NCBI RefSeq assembly: GCF_003858635.1
Contig: NZ_RQJO01000008.1
Location: forward strand, 1,178,001 to 1,242,000
From: Larkinella rosea
GTDB taxonomy: Bacteria; Bacteroidota; Bacteroidia; Cytophagales; Spirosomataceae
Length of the DNA: 64,000 nt
Direction of reading: 5' to 3'
Part shown: positions 31,821-40,407 of the stretch, piece after piece
How the letters are laid out: every line of letters starts with the position of its first letter
Position numbering within the stretch: the stretch's first letter is position 1
Translations under genes and position numbers: made by a program
Notes under the pieces: model-generated
The model's input: only the letters and a program-made list of their open reading frames with translations
The model's database searches: none
Told to the model about the DNA's origin: nothing

Positions 31821-32045
31821 ATGAAAACAACTCAAGAAAACTTATTAGGCTTTGAATTGCAAGAAATCCAAAAGGTTGATCTGCGAGAAATCAATGGGGG
31901 CTATGGTTATTGGGAAGGGCATAACCAAGGATCTGCAGCTTTCTCGTCATTAGTTGCAAGTGCTTCGGTAGCGGTTGCAGGTGCTTGGAATGAGTTCTGC
32001 TCAGGTTTCAGCGATGGTTATTCTAATGCACGGCAAGGAAGGTAA
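31821..32045 (+). CDS. Double-glycine-leader peptide 2 (bacteriocin-like)
   Basis: A 74-aa precursor with leader ending Gly26-Gly27 (LGFELQEIQKVDLREINGG). The predicted 47-aa product begins YGYWEGHNQGSAA, matching peptide 1 with one change over 13 residues, then diverges (FSSLVASASVAVAGAWNEFCSGFSDGYSNARQGR), with one Cys. Peptides 1 and 2 clearly arose by duplication; the conserved N-terminal part of the products is unusual and suggests a shared receptor or partner contact. 23 bases after peptide 1. Confidence 0.75.
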   Translation: MKTTQENLLGFELQEIQKVDLREINGGYGYWEGHNQGSAAFSSLVASASVAVAGAWNEFCSGFSDGYSNARQGR

Positions 32046-32095
32046 AACAGCAATCATTCATAATCATTTTTACTAATTTTAATCCTATTTAAAAA

Positions 32096-32302
32096 ATGGA
32101 AAATCAACAATTATCCCAGTGGGGAATCAGTGAATTAGATTGCAAATCAATTTCAGAAATTGATGGTGGTAAATGGACTGAAGAACTTGGGTATATATGT
32201 GGAGAACTAGTCGGTCATGCTACAAATGCTGTAGAAATATTGAATCAAACATTGAAAGGGTTCGTTGAAGGTTTATTGTTTAGTAAAGCTACTGGCCGTT
32301 GA
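32096..32302 (+). CDS. Double-glycine-leader peptide 3 (bacteriocin-like)
   Basis: A 68-aa precursor. The leader (LSQWGISELDCKSISEIDGG) ends at Gly24-Gly25 and has the same Glu-Ile-(Asn/Asp)-Gly-Gly end as peptides 1 and 2. The predicted 43-aa product, KWTEELGYICGELVGHATNA..., is different from the others: amphipathic helical, one Cys. It could be the complementary partner of a two-peptide bacteriocin. 50 bases after peptide 2 and 52 before the CPBP gene. Confidence 0.7.
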   Translation: MENQQLSQWGISELDCKSISEIDGGKWTEELGYICGELVGHATNAVEILNQTLKGFVEGLLFSKATGR

Positions 32303-32354
32303 TAATTTTAACTGGTAGCTATTACATAATGGTTACCAGTTAACACAATGTATC

Positions 32355-33051
32355 ATGAAAAAAATTATATATATTACAACTCTATACTATGGTGATAGGT
32401 GTGTAGATAAATTTAAAAGTGTCACGATTGGTTTTTTTTTACATTATTTTTTTACTTTAATAAGTATAATATTAATCTTAATTATAGATAAGTCTTTTTT
32501 GCCATTAATTAATGTTGATTCTATCATAGAAAATCACCATAAAAGCTCGAGTGTGATAGAAGAACATGGTGTAAAAGTTGGTGCGATTATTGTAACAATA
32601 GCTGGGCCATTAATAGAAGAAATTTCATTTCGCCTTATTTTAAATCCTACAAAAAAAAAACATATCAATTTCATCTGTTACATTTTTTTTTCTTATTTCA
32701 GGGCCAATTTGGTATTTGAATGATTTTCCTTTTATTCGACTTATAATATGTGTATTTCTATATATTTTTTTGTATAAATTTTCTGATTTTATCTACAACA
32801 AATTGATTAGATTACAAAATAAATTATTGTTAATATTCACTTCTATAGGATTTGCCCTGCTGCATATTTTCAATTTTTCTCATTTTCAATTTTTTCTATT
32901 TCCAATATATTTAATATATATTTTACCTCAATTTTTTTTAGGCCTAATTCTAGGTATAGTAAGATTGAAAAATGGTTTTTTTTGGTCAGTACTACTTCAT
33001 ATTTTGATCAACGGTTCGGTAACCTGGCCCAAACTTTTTACACATGGTTAA
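32355..33051 (+). pseudogene. CPBP-family membrane protease, split by a frameshift in a T9 tract
   Basis: The first frame (32355-32723) has two spans and the CPBP/Abi motif 1 Glu-Glu-x-x-x-Arg in GPLIEEISFRLIL. The second frame (from about 32683 to 33051) carries motif 2 FALLHIFNFSHF and motif 3 LLHILING (HxxxN). The frames meet at nine T bases, 32683-32691; eight T would give a continuous reading (CYIFFLISGPIWYLNDF). A ten-A tract at 32651-32660 is a second slip site. CPBP proteins in bacteriocin loci serve as immunity or leader-processing membrane proteases. The end overlaps the HlyD start by eight bases. Very AT-rich. Confidence 0.7.
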
Positions 33052-34213
33052 CACATCACTAATTGGCCATGAACTGCTCGTTTATTTACCTCGCGTCACC
33101 GTCCGCAGCCAACTTCTATACACTGCTGTTTTATTTGCAATCACCGCAGCCATTGCCGCCCTGCCATTCATTTACGTCGATGTCTCCGTTCAGGCATCCG
33201 GTTTGATTCGCCCGGTGGCGGAGCGAAGTGAAGTGAAAACGACAACTGGCGGGACGGTAGCGGTTTTGTGGATACGCGAAAATCAGGTAGTACGGGCCGG
33301 TCAGCCGTTGATGCGGTTGCAAACCGAAATTCTGGATACGAAACTCCGTCTGGTGACGGCTCAACAGGCCGAAAAGCGAATGTACATCCGTGATCTGCAA
33401 CAATTAACCCGGTTGACAGATACCCAATTGGTATCGGCTACCGGATTAATTTCTCCCCTCTATCGCCAACAATACGAACAGTTTCGCTACCTGGCGCAGG
33501 AAAACCTGCAAACCCAGCAGAAACGCCAACGCGAACTGGACGTAAACCGGCAACTTTATGTCGATAAAGTCATTCCCCGGCTGGAGCTTGAAGACAAAGA
33601 ATTTGTGTACAAAACCGTCGTGGCTCAATACCGGACGCTGGTCGAACGCCAGCGAAGTGAATGGCAAACCGCTTTGTCCGAACATCGTTTGGCATTGACC
33701 GATTTAATGGGTCAGGAACGGCAACTCAAACAGGAACAGGCTTTCTCCACGATCAAAGCGCCCGTGGGCGGCACCATTAGTCAGCTTTCCGGTCGATACG
33801 TTGGCAGTTTCGTGCAGGCCGGAGAAATTGTCGGTACGATTTCGCCTGATTCTACCCTGATTATCGAATGTTATGCCACGCCAAAAGACATTGGATTGCT
33901 GCAGATTGGTCAAAAAGCGCACTTTCAAATTGCGGCATTCAATTACAATCAATGGGGTTTGCTGGAAGGCCTGATACTGGATGTTGCCAATGATTTTATT
34001 CTGGTCGAAAACCAGCCGGTGTTTAAAGTCCGCTGTCGGCTTAATCGAAATTTTCTGACCCTGAAAAACGGCTATCGAGGATACCTGAAAAAGGGAATGA
34101 CGGTTCAGGCCCGGTTTATCGTTACGCGCCGGTCGTTGTTCGAATTACTTTACGATAAAGCCGACGACTGGCTAAATCCAGTGAACCAACCTGTCGCCAG
34201 TCGCTTACGGTAG
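33044..34213 (+). CDS. HlyD-family membrane fusion protein (peptide export)
   Basis: A 389-aa adaptor. One N-terminal span (TAVLFAITAAIAALPFIYV), then the first half of the lipoyl/barrel-sandwich domain (VQASGLIRPVAERSEVKTTTGGTVAVLWIRENQVVRAGQPLMRL), a long alpha-hairpin (about 90-230), the second lipoyl half (FSTIKAPVGGTISQLSGRYVGSFVQAGEIVGTI) and a beta-barrel. It links the inner-membrane C39 exporter with an outer-membrane channel; no TolC gene is seen here. It overlaps the CPBP gene by eight bases and the exporter follows 25 bases later. Base composition returns abruptly to host-like here. Confidence 0.87.
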   Translation: MVNTSLIGHELLVYLPRVTVRSQLLYTAVLFAITAAIAALPFIYVDVSVQASGLIRPVAERSEVKTTTGGTVAVLWIRENQVVRAGQPLMRLQTEILDTKLRLVTAQQAEKRMYIRDLQQLTRLTDTQLVSATGLISPLYRQQYEQFRYLAQENLQTQQKRQRELDVNRQLYVDKVIPRLELEDKEFVYKTVVAQYRTLVERQRSEWQTALSEHRLALTDLMGQERQLKQEQAFSTIKAPVGGTISQLSGRYVGSFVQAGEIVGTISPDSTLIIECYATPKDIGLLQIGQKAHFQIAAFNYNQWGLLEGLILDVANDFILVENQPVFKVRCRLNRNFLTLKNGYRGYLKKGMTVQARFIVTRRSLFELLYDKADDWLNPVNQPVASRLR

Positions 34214-34238
34214 GCACTTGCCGCCAACAGAATACACC

Positions 34239-36395
34239 ATGAAAAGCCGAGTTAAAGTTAAACAGCGTGACATTACCGACTGTGGAGCGGCATGTCTGGC
34301 ATCCGTAGCCGCCCACCACCGGTTGTTGCTACCTGTAGCGCGCATCCGGCAGATGGCGTCTACGGATCAGAAAGGAACCAATGTTCTGGGGTTGATTGAA
34401 GCGGCTCAGAAACTGGGGTTTCAGGCCAAAGGGGTGAAAGGACCCTTTGAAAGTCTCTATAAAATCCCCAAACCGGCCATTGCCCATGTGGTAGTAAAAG
34501 GTGTTTTACAGCACTATGTGGTGATTTATGACGTGACTCCAAAGCACCTCGTCATCATGGACCCTGGTGATGGGTTGATTCACAAAAAGACGCACGACGA
34601 ATTTAAACAGGAGTGGACGGGTGTTCTGGTTTTGCTGCTACCGGATGAGACGTTCCAAACGGGTAATTCCAAAGCTTCGGTTTTGCAGCGTTTCGGGCAA
34701 CTGCTTCGTCCGCACCGGGCGGTTTTGGCACAGGCGTTATTTGGGGCTGTTATCTATACCTTGCTGGGGTTGACTACGTCAATTTATGTGCAGAAAATTG
34801 TTGACAATGTGTTGCCGGAAGCCAACCAGAACTTGCTGAATCTGCTTAGTGTAGTGATGATTGTACTGTTGCTGTTGCAATTGTTTATCGGCACCGTCAA
34901 GAGTTTCTTCAATTTCAAAACCGGCCAGCGTATGGATGCGGCTTTGATTCTAGGCTATTATAAGCACCTGCTCAAATTACCACAATCTTTTTTTGACAGC
35001 ATGCGGGTTGGCGAAATTGTCTCGCGCATTAACGATGCCGTTAAAATCCGGGCGTTTATCAACGATACGGCTCTCAATCTGATTGTCAACGTATTGATTA
35101 TGTTTTTCTCGTTCGCGTTGATGTTTACTTACTATTGGAAACTGGCGTTAATCCTGTTGCTGGTTATTCCAATGTATACGTTGCTGTATTGGATTACGAA
35201 CCGCGTCAACCGGAAAAACCAGCGTCGGCTGATGGAAGATTCTGCCGAACTGGAATCACAACTGGTCGAATCGCTGAACGCCATGTCGACAATCAAACGG
35301 TTTGGCCTGGAAGAATATGCAGGTTACAAAACGGAGACGCGGTTTGTCAAATTGCTGCAAACGATCTTCCGGTCGGGCAGCAGCGCCATTTACGTTGGAA
35401 GCATTTCGGAACTGATTTCCCGGTTATTCACCATTATTTTGTTGTGGGTAGGCGGTTGGTTTGTACTGCACAATGAAATTACACCCGGTGAGTTATTGTC
35501 GTTTTATGCCTTGATTGGCTATTTTACAAGTCCGGCAGCTAGTTTGGTGGGCGCGAACCGCACCGTTCAGGACGCGTTGATTGCTGCCGATCGGTTGTTC
35601 GAAATCATGGATCTTGAACACGAAACGTCCGATAATACAGTTGTTCTTAAGCCCGAAATGATTGGTGCCGTTTCTTTCCGAAATGTTTCTTTTCGCTACG
35701 GTTCCCGCGTGACGGTTTTTGATGATTTGACATTAACTATTCAGGCCGGAAAAATTACTGCCATTGTAGGCGAAAGCGGTTCCGGTAAGTCGACATTGCT
35801 TTCCCTTTTGCAGGGGCTTTATCCGTTGCAAAAAGGTAGCATTCATATTGGCAATTTCGATATAAAACACATCCAGACCGCCAGTTTGCGCCAGGTGGTC
35901 AGTGTCGTGCCTCAGAAAATTGATCTTTTTGCCGGAAATGTCATCGATAATATTGCATTAGGTGAACCGGAGCCGAACATGCAACACATTTTGAGCATTT
36001 GCCAGCAATTGGGAATCTCTGACTTCATTGAAAAACTGCCGAACGGTTTCCACACGTATTTAGGCGAAAACGGAGCAATGTTGTCAGGGGGGCAAAAGCA
36101 ACGAATTGCCATCGCCCGTGCTCTGTATCGAAATCCTGAAATATTAATTTTTGATGAGGCTACCTCGGCTCTCGATTCGGTTTCGGAGCAATACGTTCAA
36201 CAAACGATTCACAACCTGCGTGATGCCGGAAAAACCATTATCATCATTGCTCACCGGCTCAGCACCGTTCGTCAGGCCGATAGAATTCTGGTGTTGGAAA
36301 ACGGGAAATTAATTGAAGAAGGCACGCATTTCGAATTACTGAGAGACGGAAAAACATACCATCACTTCTGGCAGCAGCAAACGGAATATAATTGA
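34239..36395 (+). CDS. Peptidase-containing ABC exporter (C39 PCAT)
   Basis: A 718-aa three-part exporter. Residues 1-135 are a C39 peptidase: Gln9 and Cys15 (KQRDITDCGAAC), His92 (LQHYVVI) and Asp108 (MDPGDG), all catalytic positions present. Residues ~155-450 are the six-span exporter domain. The ATPase has Walker A GESGSGKST, signature LSGGQKQRIAIARA, Walker B ILIFDEATSALD. It should cut the three Gly-Gly leaders encoded upstream and export the products with the HlyD protein. ATG 34239 is used; a TTG seven codons earlier is weaker. Convergent with the BNR gene, three bases apart. Confidence 0.92.
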   Translation: MKSRVKVKQRDITDCGAACLASVAAHHRLLLPVARIRQMASTDQKGTNVLGLIEAAQKLGFQAKGVKGPFESLYKIPKPAIAHVVVKGVLQHYVVIYDVTPKHLVIMDPGDGLIHKKTHDEFKQEWTGVLVLLLPDETFQTGNSKASVLQRFGQLLRPHRAVLAQALFGAVIYTLLGLTTSIYVQKIVDNVLPEANQNLLNLLSVVMIVLLLLQLFIGTVKSFFNFKTGQRMDAALILGYYKHLLKLPQSFFDSMRVGEIVSRINDAVKIRAFINDTALNLIVNVLIMFFSFALMFTYYWKLALILLLVIPMYTLLYWITNRVNRKNQRRLMEDSAELESQLVESLNAMSTIKRFGLEEYAGYKTETRFVKLLQTIFRSGSSAIYVGSISELISRLFTIILLWVGGWFVLHNEITPGELLSFYALIGYFTSPAASLVGANRTVQDALIAADRLFEIMDLEHETSDNTVVLKPEMIGAVSFRNVSFRYGSRVTVFDDLTLTIQAGKITAIVGESGSGKSTLLSLLQGLYPLQKGSIHIGNFDIKHIQTASLRQVVSVVPQKIDLFAGNVIDNIALGEPEPNMQHILSICQQLGISDFIEKLPNGFHTYLGENGAMLSGGQKQRIAIARALYRNPEILIFDEATSALDSVSEQYVQQTIHNLRDAGKTIIIIAHRLSTVRQADRILVLENGKLIEEGTHFELLRDGKTYHHFWQQQTEYN

Positions 36396-36398
36396 CTT

Positions 36399-37463
36399 TT
36401 ACAACCCAACCCGCCCCACCATCACCTGCCCGTCCAATTCCCAAACACACCAGGCGGTTTTTCCGGCTACGGCAAGGCTCGGCATCTGGCCTTTACCGAC
36501 CGACACGGGTGACTGACTCCCCGATTTAATCCAAACCGTGCCACCTTCGTCCCAGGCCAGCAGCGGTTTGTCCGAATTGGCGGCTGCGGTCACATTCCGG
36601 CCCGTCGAAACCGGCTGCTCCGTTTCGCCCGGCACGCAGGTGTAGAGCGTATTTTCGCGTCGCCAGGCGGTGAGGGGCTGACCGGTTTTTGAGAGGACGA
36701 CCGCTCCACCGTCCATGGGGCAGGCGTTTAATTTCCAGGTTCCGGTTCCCAGCTTTTGGGCCGGTTGGTAGGTCTTTCCGCCGTCGGCGGAATGGGCCAG
36801 GTACAAATTTCGGGAGCCGTCGAGCCAGTTGCGAAACTGGACATACACATCGTTTTTGGTTGCAGCGATGGAAACTTTACAGCATTCGCAGACTGTGCCG
36901 TCGGGCGAGCGGTAGATTACCTGATTGGTCGACCAGCTTCGCCCGCCATCCCGGGAGGTTGCACCAACAATTTTATTCTTTTTATCTCCGCGAAGATCCA
37001 GCCAGGCGGCATGGAATAGGCCCTTCGACGCGCCCGCTACGGCTTGAAAACCTTCTTTGGCAATTTGTGGCACGTCGTTGATGCGAATGCCGGACGACCA
37101 TCGCCCACTTTTTCGGTCGAGTGAATACGCAAAAATATCTCCCGCTTTATTGACCGCACTGACGACAACAAACTGATCGGTAACCGCGATTTGCGGCCCC
37201 CGTTTGGCACTGGCTACCAGATTCGGCAAAACCGCTACCATAACGGGCGGACTAAACGTGGCTTTCCTGCCGGATGAGGTTGCATAATAAAGGGTAGAAT
37301 CCTGTCCGAAAGTCATGTGCAGTGTTCCGTTTGTTTCGGACACCACAACCGGCAAATGGCCGGATGCCATTTTCTGACCGGAATCCACGGATTGGCCATT
37401 TGCCCAAACGATACCGAATTGAAAAAGAAGGTAAAGGGCGTAACGTCTGACAAAACTGTCCAT
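36399..37463 (-). CDS. BNR-repeat (sialidase-fold) protein with CxCC motif, second copy
   Basis: A 354-aa secreted propeller (signal YALYLLFQFGIVWANGQ), paralogous to the 20293 protein. Asp boxes: SRDGGRSWSTN, SADGGKTYQPA. The CxCC motif is GTVCECCKVSIAATKN, and WKLNACPMDGGAVV matches WKVNACPHTGP of the other copy. One His of the first copy is replaced here (ACPM versus ACPH). No sialidase Arg triad can be assigned. It stands alone with its own promoter, so it may answer to a different signal from the copper-cluster copy. Confidence 0.68.
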   Translation of the reverse strand: MDSFVRRYALYLLFQFGIVWANGQSVDSGQKMASGHLPVVVSETNGTLHMTFGQDSTLYYATSSGRKATFSPPVMVAVLPNLVASAKRGPQIAVTDQFVVVSAVNKAGDIFAYSLDRKSGRWSSGIRINDVPQIAKEGFQAVAGASKGLFHAAWLDLRGDKKNKIVGATSRDGGRSWSTNQVIYRSPDGTVCECCKVSIAATKNDVYVQFRNWLDGSRNLYLAHSADGGKTYQPAQKLGTGTWKLNACPMDGGAVVLSKTGQPLTAWRRENTLYTCVPGETEQPVSTGRNVTAAANSDKPLLAWDEGGTVWIKSGSQSPVSVGKGQMPSLAVAGKTAWCVWELDGQVMVGRVGL

Positions 37464-37854
37464 AAAAAAGCGGTAGTTGTGTGATGAACAAAGTTAGCAT
37501 AAATGGGGGTGAAGTGTTCAGTGACTCGATTGAAAGTCCACCCGCTCTATTCTTGCTTAAGTTGGCTGGCATGATTTATGTACCATTAGATTTGTCACCG
37601 AATCTGGGAGAAAAGTATTTAGAATGAAAAATTGCACGATTTATAATTGTTTTTGCAAGCAAATAACATGAGTCAAAACTCCACCGAATAGGAGTATAGG
37701 GCATTTTATGGCAAATTTTACCTGAGGGATTCGAGTGATTGCATTGGAACGACTACCGGCTGCAGCTAATGGCAGTAGGTAACCTGACTTATTTCCACAG
37801 AATTAACGACTGAACCCGGTCTTGTGGGGCCTCCACCCCGAACACCATGTTATT
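37464..37854. other. Intergenic region with possible long leader of the OmpA gene
   Basis: About 390 bases between divergent genes. On the plus strand TAGATTTG at 37587-37594 is an exact -7 match, but 260 bases ahead of the OmpA start, so a long untranslated leader or an unrelated chance match is possible. I see no open frame, known riboswitch or terminator in it. Confidence 0.4.
37489..37496 (-). promoter_or_regulatory. -7 box of the second BNR gene
   Basis: CAAAGTTA on the plus strand reads TAACTTTG on the minus strand, an exact match, 25 bases before ATG 37463. Confidence 0.5.
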
Positions 37855-40323
37855 ATGGGCACTTGTATTTTGAAACGTTGGCATAGACAGTTGGTCACCT
37901 GCGGACTTGTTTTTTGGGTCGCAGGTATCTGCTGGGCACAATCCGATACACTTTTGCAGGAAGCAAACCGCCAGTATACCCTGAAAGCCTACGGCAGGGC
38001 CATTGAGATTTATACCCAATTACTGACCGAATCGGCCGGGAAGCTGACCCCCGACCAGCGAACTACAGCACAGGAAAACCTGGCGCACTCGTATCAACTG
38101 GCGGGTGATCTCAAAAAGGCCGAACAAACTTTCCGCGACTTGACATCAACCACGGAACTGACTGGTCCGCACATTGAAAGTTACCTTCATTTTGCCCAAA
38201 CACTGGTTGGAAACGGGAAATACAGCGAATCGCAGCTGATGTATGAGAAATACAACAAACTGAAGGAAAAAACCGCTGAAGCTGAATCGGCTTCGTTTCC
38301 GGACCCGGCAACAGGCATAATCGGCAAAAAAGCCGCTACCCGGTATCGCCTGGAAGTACTTGCGCTGAATACGTCGAATGCCGAGTTTAGTCCGATGTAT
38401 TACCGCGATGGACTGGTTTTTGTGTCGGGCAAGAAAAGTACAACGCTCGAAACCAGCGGCAAAGGAGGAGGTGGCAGCTACCTCGATCTGTTCTACGTGC
38501 AGGATCGGCAACAGCTGAAAACCACACAACTGATCAAGGCAGATGGTACGGTTTCGAAACCAGTTCAGAGCCGGAGTCGGAAAGACCGTCGGGCGGCTAT
38601 GGTGCAGCGGAGTCGGGCGTCGGCCAATGATTCCCGGACCATTGGTGGCTACGATGGCGGGATCAATATTTCGGAGGGATTACGGTTTTCGAAAGGCGTT
38701 CAGCCGTTTAGTCGTGCACTCAATAGTCGCTACCACGAAGGACCGGTTACATTTTTCAGCGATGGCTACACGGTGGTATTTACCCGAAACAATTACGACG
38801 GTCGGCGGGTCCGGCAAAGCACGGAAGGCGTTACAAACCTGAAACTCTACAAGGCCGTGCAGCAAAATGGTACCTGGGTCAATATTGAAGAGTTGCCGTT
38901 CAATAGCAACGATTATTCGGTGGGTCATCCGGCGCTCAGCAAAGACGACAGGTTGCTGTTTTTTGCGTCCGACATGCCCGGCGGAGTTGGCGGGACGGAT
39001 TTATACGTATCCCGGAACGAAAATGGCAAATGGGGCAAACCGGTCAATCTGGGGAAAGAGATCAATACGAAAGGCAACGATTTGTTTCCGTATATCGACG
39101 AGCGGGGCAATCTGTATTTTGCGTCGGATGGCCGGAAAGGCCTGGGCGGGCTGGATATTTACTACGCCCCGCTGTTCAACGGGCAGTCGGCCGGACCGGT
39201 CGAACACCTCGATGCGCCGATCAATTCCGATCAGGATGATTTTGGGTTGATTACCGATGGAAACCGGAAAGGTGGTTATTTCAGCACGAACCGGCAAAAA
39301 GGCAATGACGATATTTTCCGGTTTGTCCGGGAAAGTTCGCTGTATGGCTGCCGGAATCTGACATTGCGGTTTTACGACGAAGTGACCAAACAACCGGTCG
39401 ATAGCGTATCGATTGACATCAAAGCCCGGGGCGAAGAGAAGAAAAACCGTACGGTTGTAACCCGGAAAGATGGTTTGGTGCAGTTATGCCTGGAATCCAA
39501 TAACGACTTTATTTTTCGGGCGTCGAAAGACAGTTACGTAACCAATACGGTCGGTTTTTCGACTAATGCGTTGACCGATGATTCGCCTTCGCGCCTGGAG
39601 ATTGGGCTCAATAAACCGCCTAAAATTGTCGATACGGTTCAATACATACCCGTTCTGGCCAATGATGGCTGGGATATTGTGGATTCGCAGAAAGCCCGGG
39701 TCCGTGGAATTATCATGAGTGAGAAAGACCGAAAACCGATCGAAGGAGTAACAATAAATTTAAAAAACGACTGCGATGGTGCCATCCGGCAGCTCATCAC
39801 CGGGGCCGACGGTCGGTATGAATTCGAACTCACCGAAGGCTGTGACTATACGCTCAGCGCTTCGAAAGAACGCTACGGTACAAATACGAGCCGGATTAAA
39901 AAGATCGGAACCAAATCCACATCAAAGGTACTTTCGGCGGATTTGAACATGCTGCGGGTTGGCGATATTGTGCAACTCGACAACATCTATTACGACCTGG
40001 ATAAGTGGACAATTCGGTCGGATGCGTCCCGTGAATTGGATAAATTGGTAGCCACCATGCAGAAATACCCGTCGCTGACCGTCGAACTTCGGTCGCATAC
40101 CGACAGCCGGGGCGATGCGGTTTATAACCGTTACCTGTCGGCGCAGCGGGCCAATTCGGTGGTGAGTTACCTGGCTTCCAAAGGCATTAGCCGTAAACGG
40201 ATGGTGGCGGCTGGTTACGGCGAATCGCTGTTACTGAATAATTGCACCAACGACGTGGATTGCACCGAAGCCGAACACCAGCGTAATCGCCGGACGGAAT
40301 TCAAAGTGTTGTCGATCAAGTAA
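37855..40323 (+). CDS. PorE-like OmpA-family protein (TPR, propeller, CRD, OmpA)
   Basis: An 822-aa outer-membrane-associated protein from ATG 37855 (signal LVTCGLVFWVAGICWAQ). Order: TPR helices (EANRQYTLKAYGRAIEIYTQLL), a beta-propeller of PD40-type repeats (LLFFASDMPGGVGGTDLYVS, LYFASDGRKGLGGLDIYYA, GGYFSTNRQKGNDDIFRF), two carboxypeptidase-regulatory-like domains (about 500-690), and a C-terminal OmpA peptidoglycan-binding domain (IYYDLDKWTIRSDASRELD ... ELRSHTDSRGDAVYNRYLSAQRA ... NRRTEFKV). This exact order is that of PorE, the T9SS part that anchors the machinery to peptidoglycan. Many Bacteroidota carry several such paralogues, so a role in T9SS is likely but not certain. Confidence 0.78.
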   Translation: MGTCILKRWHRQLVTCGLVFWVAGICWAQSDTLLQEANRQYTLKAYGRAIEIYTQLLTESAGKLTPDQRTTAQENLAHSYQLAGDLKKAEQTFRDLTSTTELTGPHIESYLHFAQTLVGNGKYSESQLMYEKYNKLKEKTAEAESASFPDPATGIIGKKAATRYRLEVLALNTSNAEFSPMYYRDGLVFVSGKKSTTLETSGKGGGGSYLDLFYVQDRQQLKTTQLIKADGTVSKPVQSRSRKDRRAAMVQRSRASANDSRTIGGYDGGINISEGLRFSKGVQPFSRALNSRYHEGPVTFFSDGYTVVFTRNNYDGRRVRQSTEGVTNLKLYKAVQQNGTWVNIEELPFNSNDYSVGHPALSKDDRLLFFASDMPGGVGGTDLYVSRNENGKWGKPVNLGKEINTKGNDLFPYIDERGNLYFASDGRKGLGGLDIYYAPLFNGQSAGPVEHLDAPINSDQDDFGLITDGNRKGGYFSTNRQKGNDDIFRFVRESSLYGCRNLTLRFYDEVTKQPVDSVSIDIKARGEEKKNRTVVTRKDGLVQLCLESNNDFIFRASKDSYVTNTVGFSTNALTDDSPSRLEIGLNKPPKIVDTVQYIPVLANDGWDIVDSQKARVRGIIMSEKDRKPIEGVTINLKNDCDGAIRQLITGADGRYEFELTEGCDYTLSASKERYGTNTSRIKKIGTKSTSKVLSADLNMLRVGDIVQLDNIYYDLDKWTIRSDASRELDKLVATMQKYPSLTVELRSHTDSRGDAVYNRYLSAQRANSVVSYLASKGISRKRMVAAGYGESLLLNNCTNDVDCTEAEHQRNRRTEFKVLSIK

Positions 40324-40351
40324 GCGGTAGCTACTTCGAGGGAAAAGAGCC

Positions 40352-40384
40352 AAAAAAACCGCAGACGTTGTGTCTGCGGTTTTT
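40352..40384. terminator. Bidirectional terminator
   Basis: ACCGCAGAC (40358-40366), loop GTTGT, GTCTGCGGT (40372-40380), flanked by seven A bases on the left and four T bases on the right. It serves the convergent OmpA gene and the first giant gene. Confidence 0.85.
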
Positions 40385-40407
40385 ATTTTGATGCCTGTTC
40401 GGGTCGG

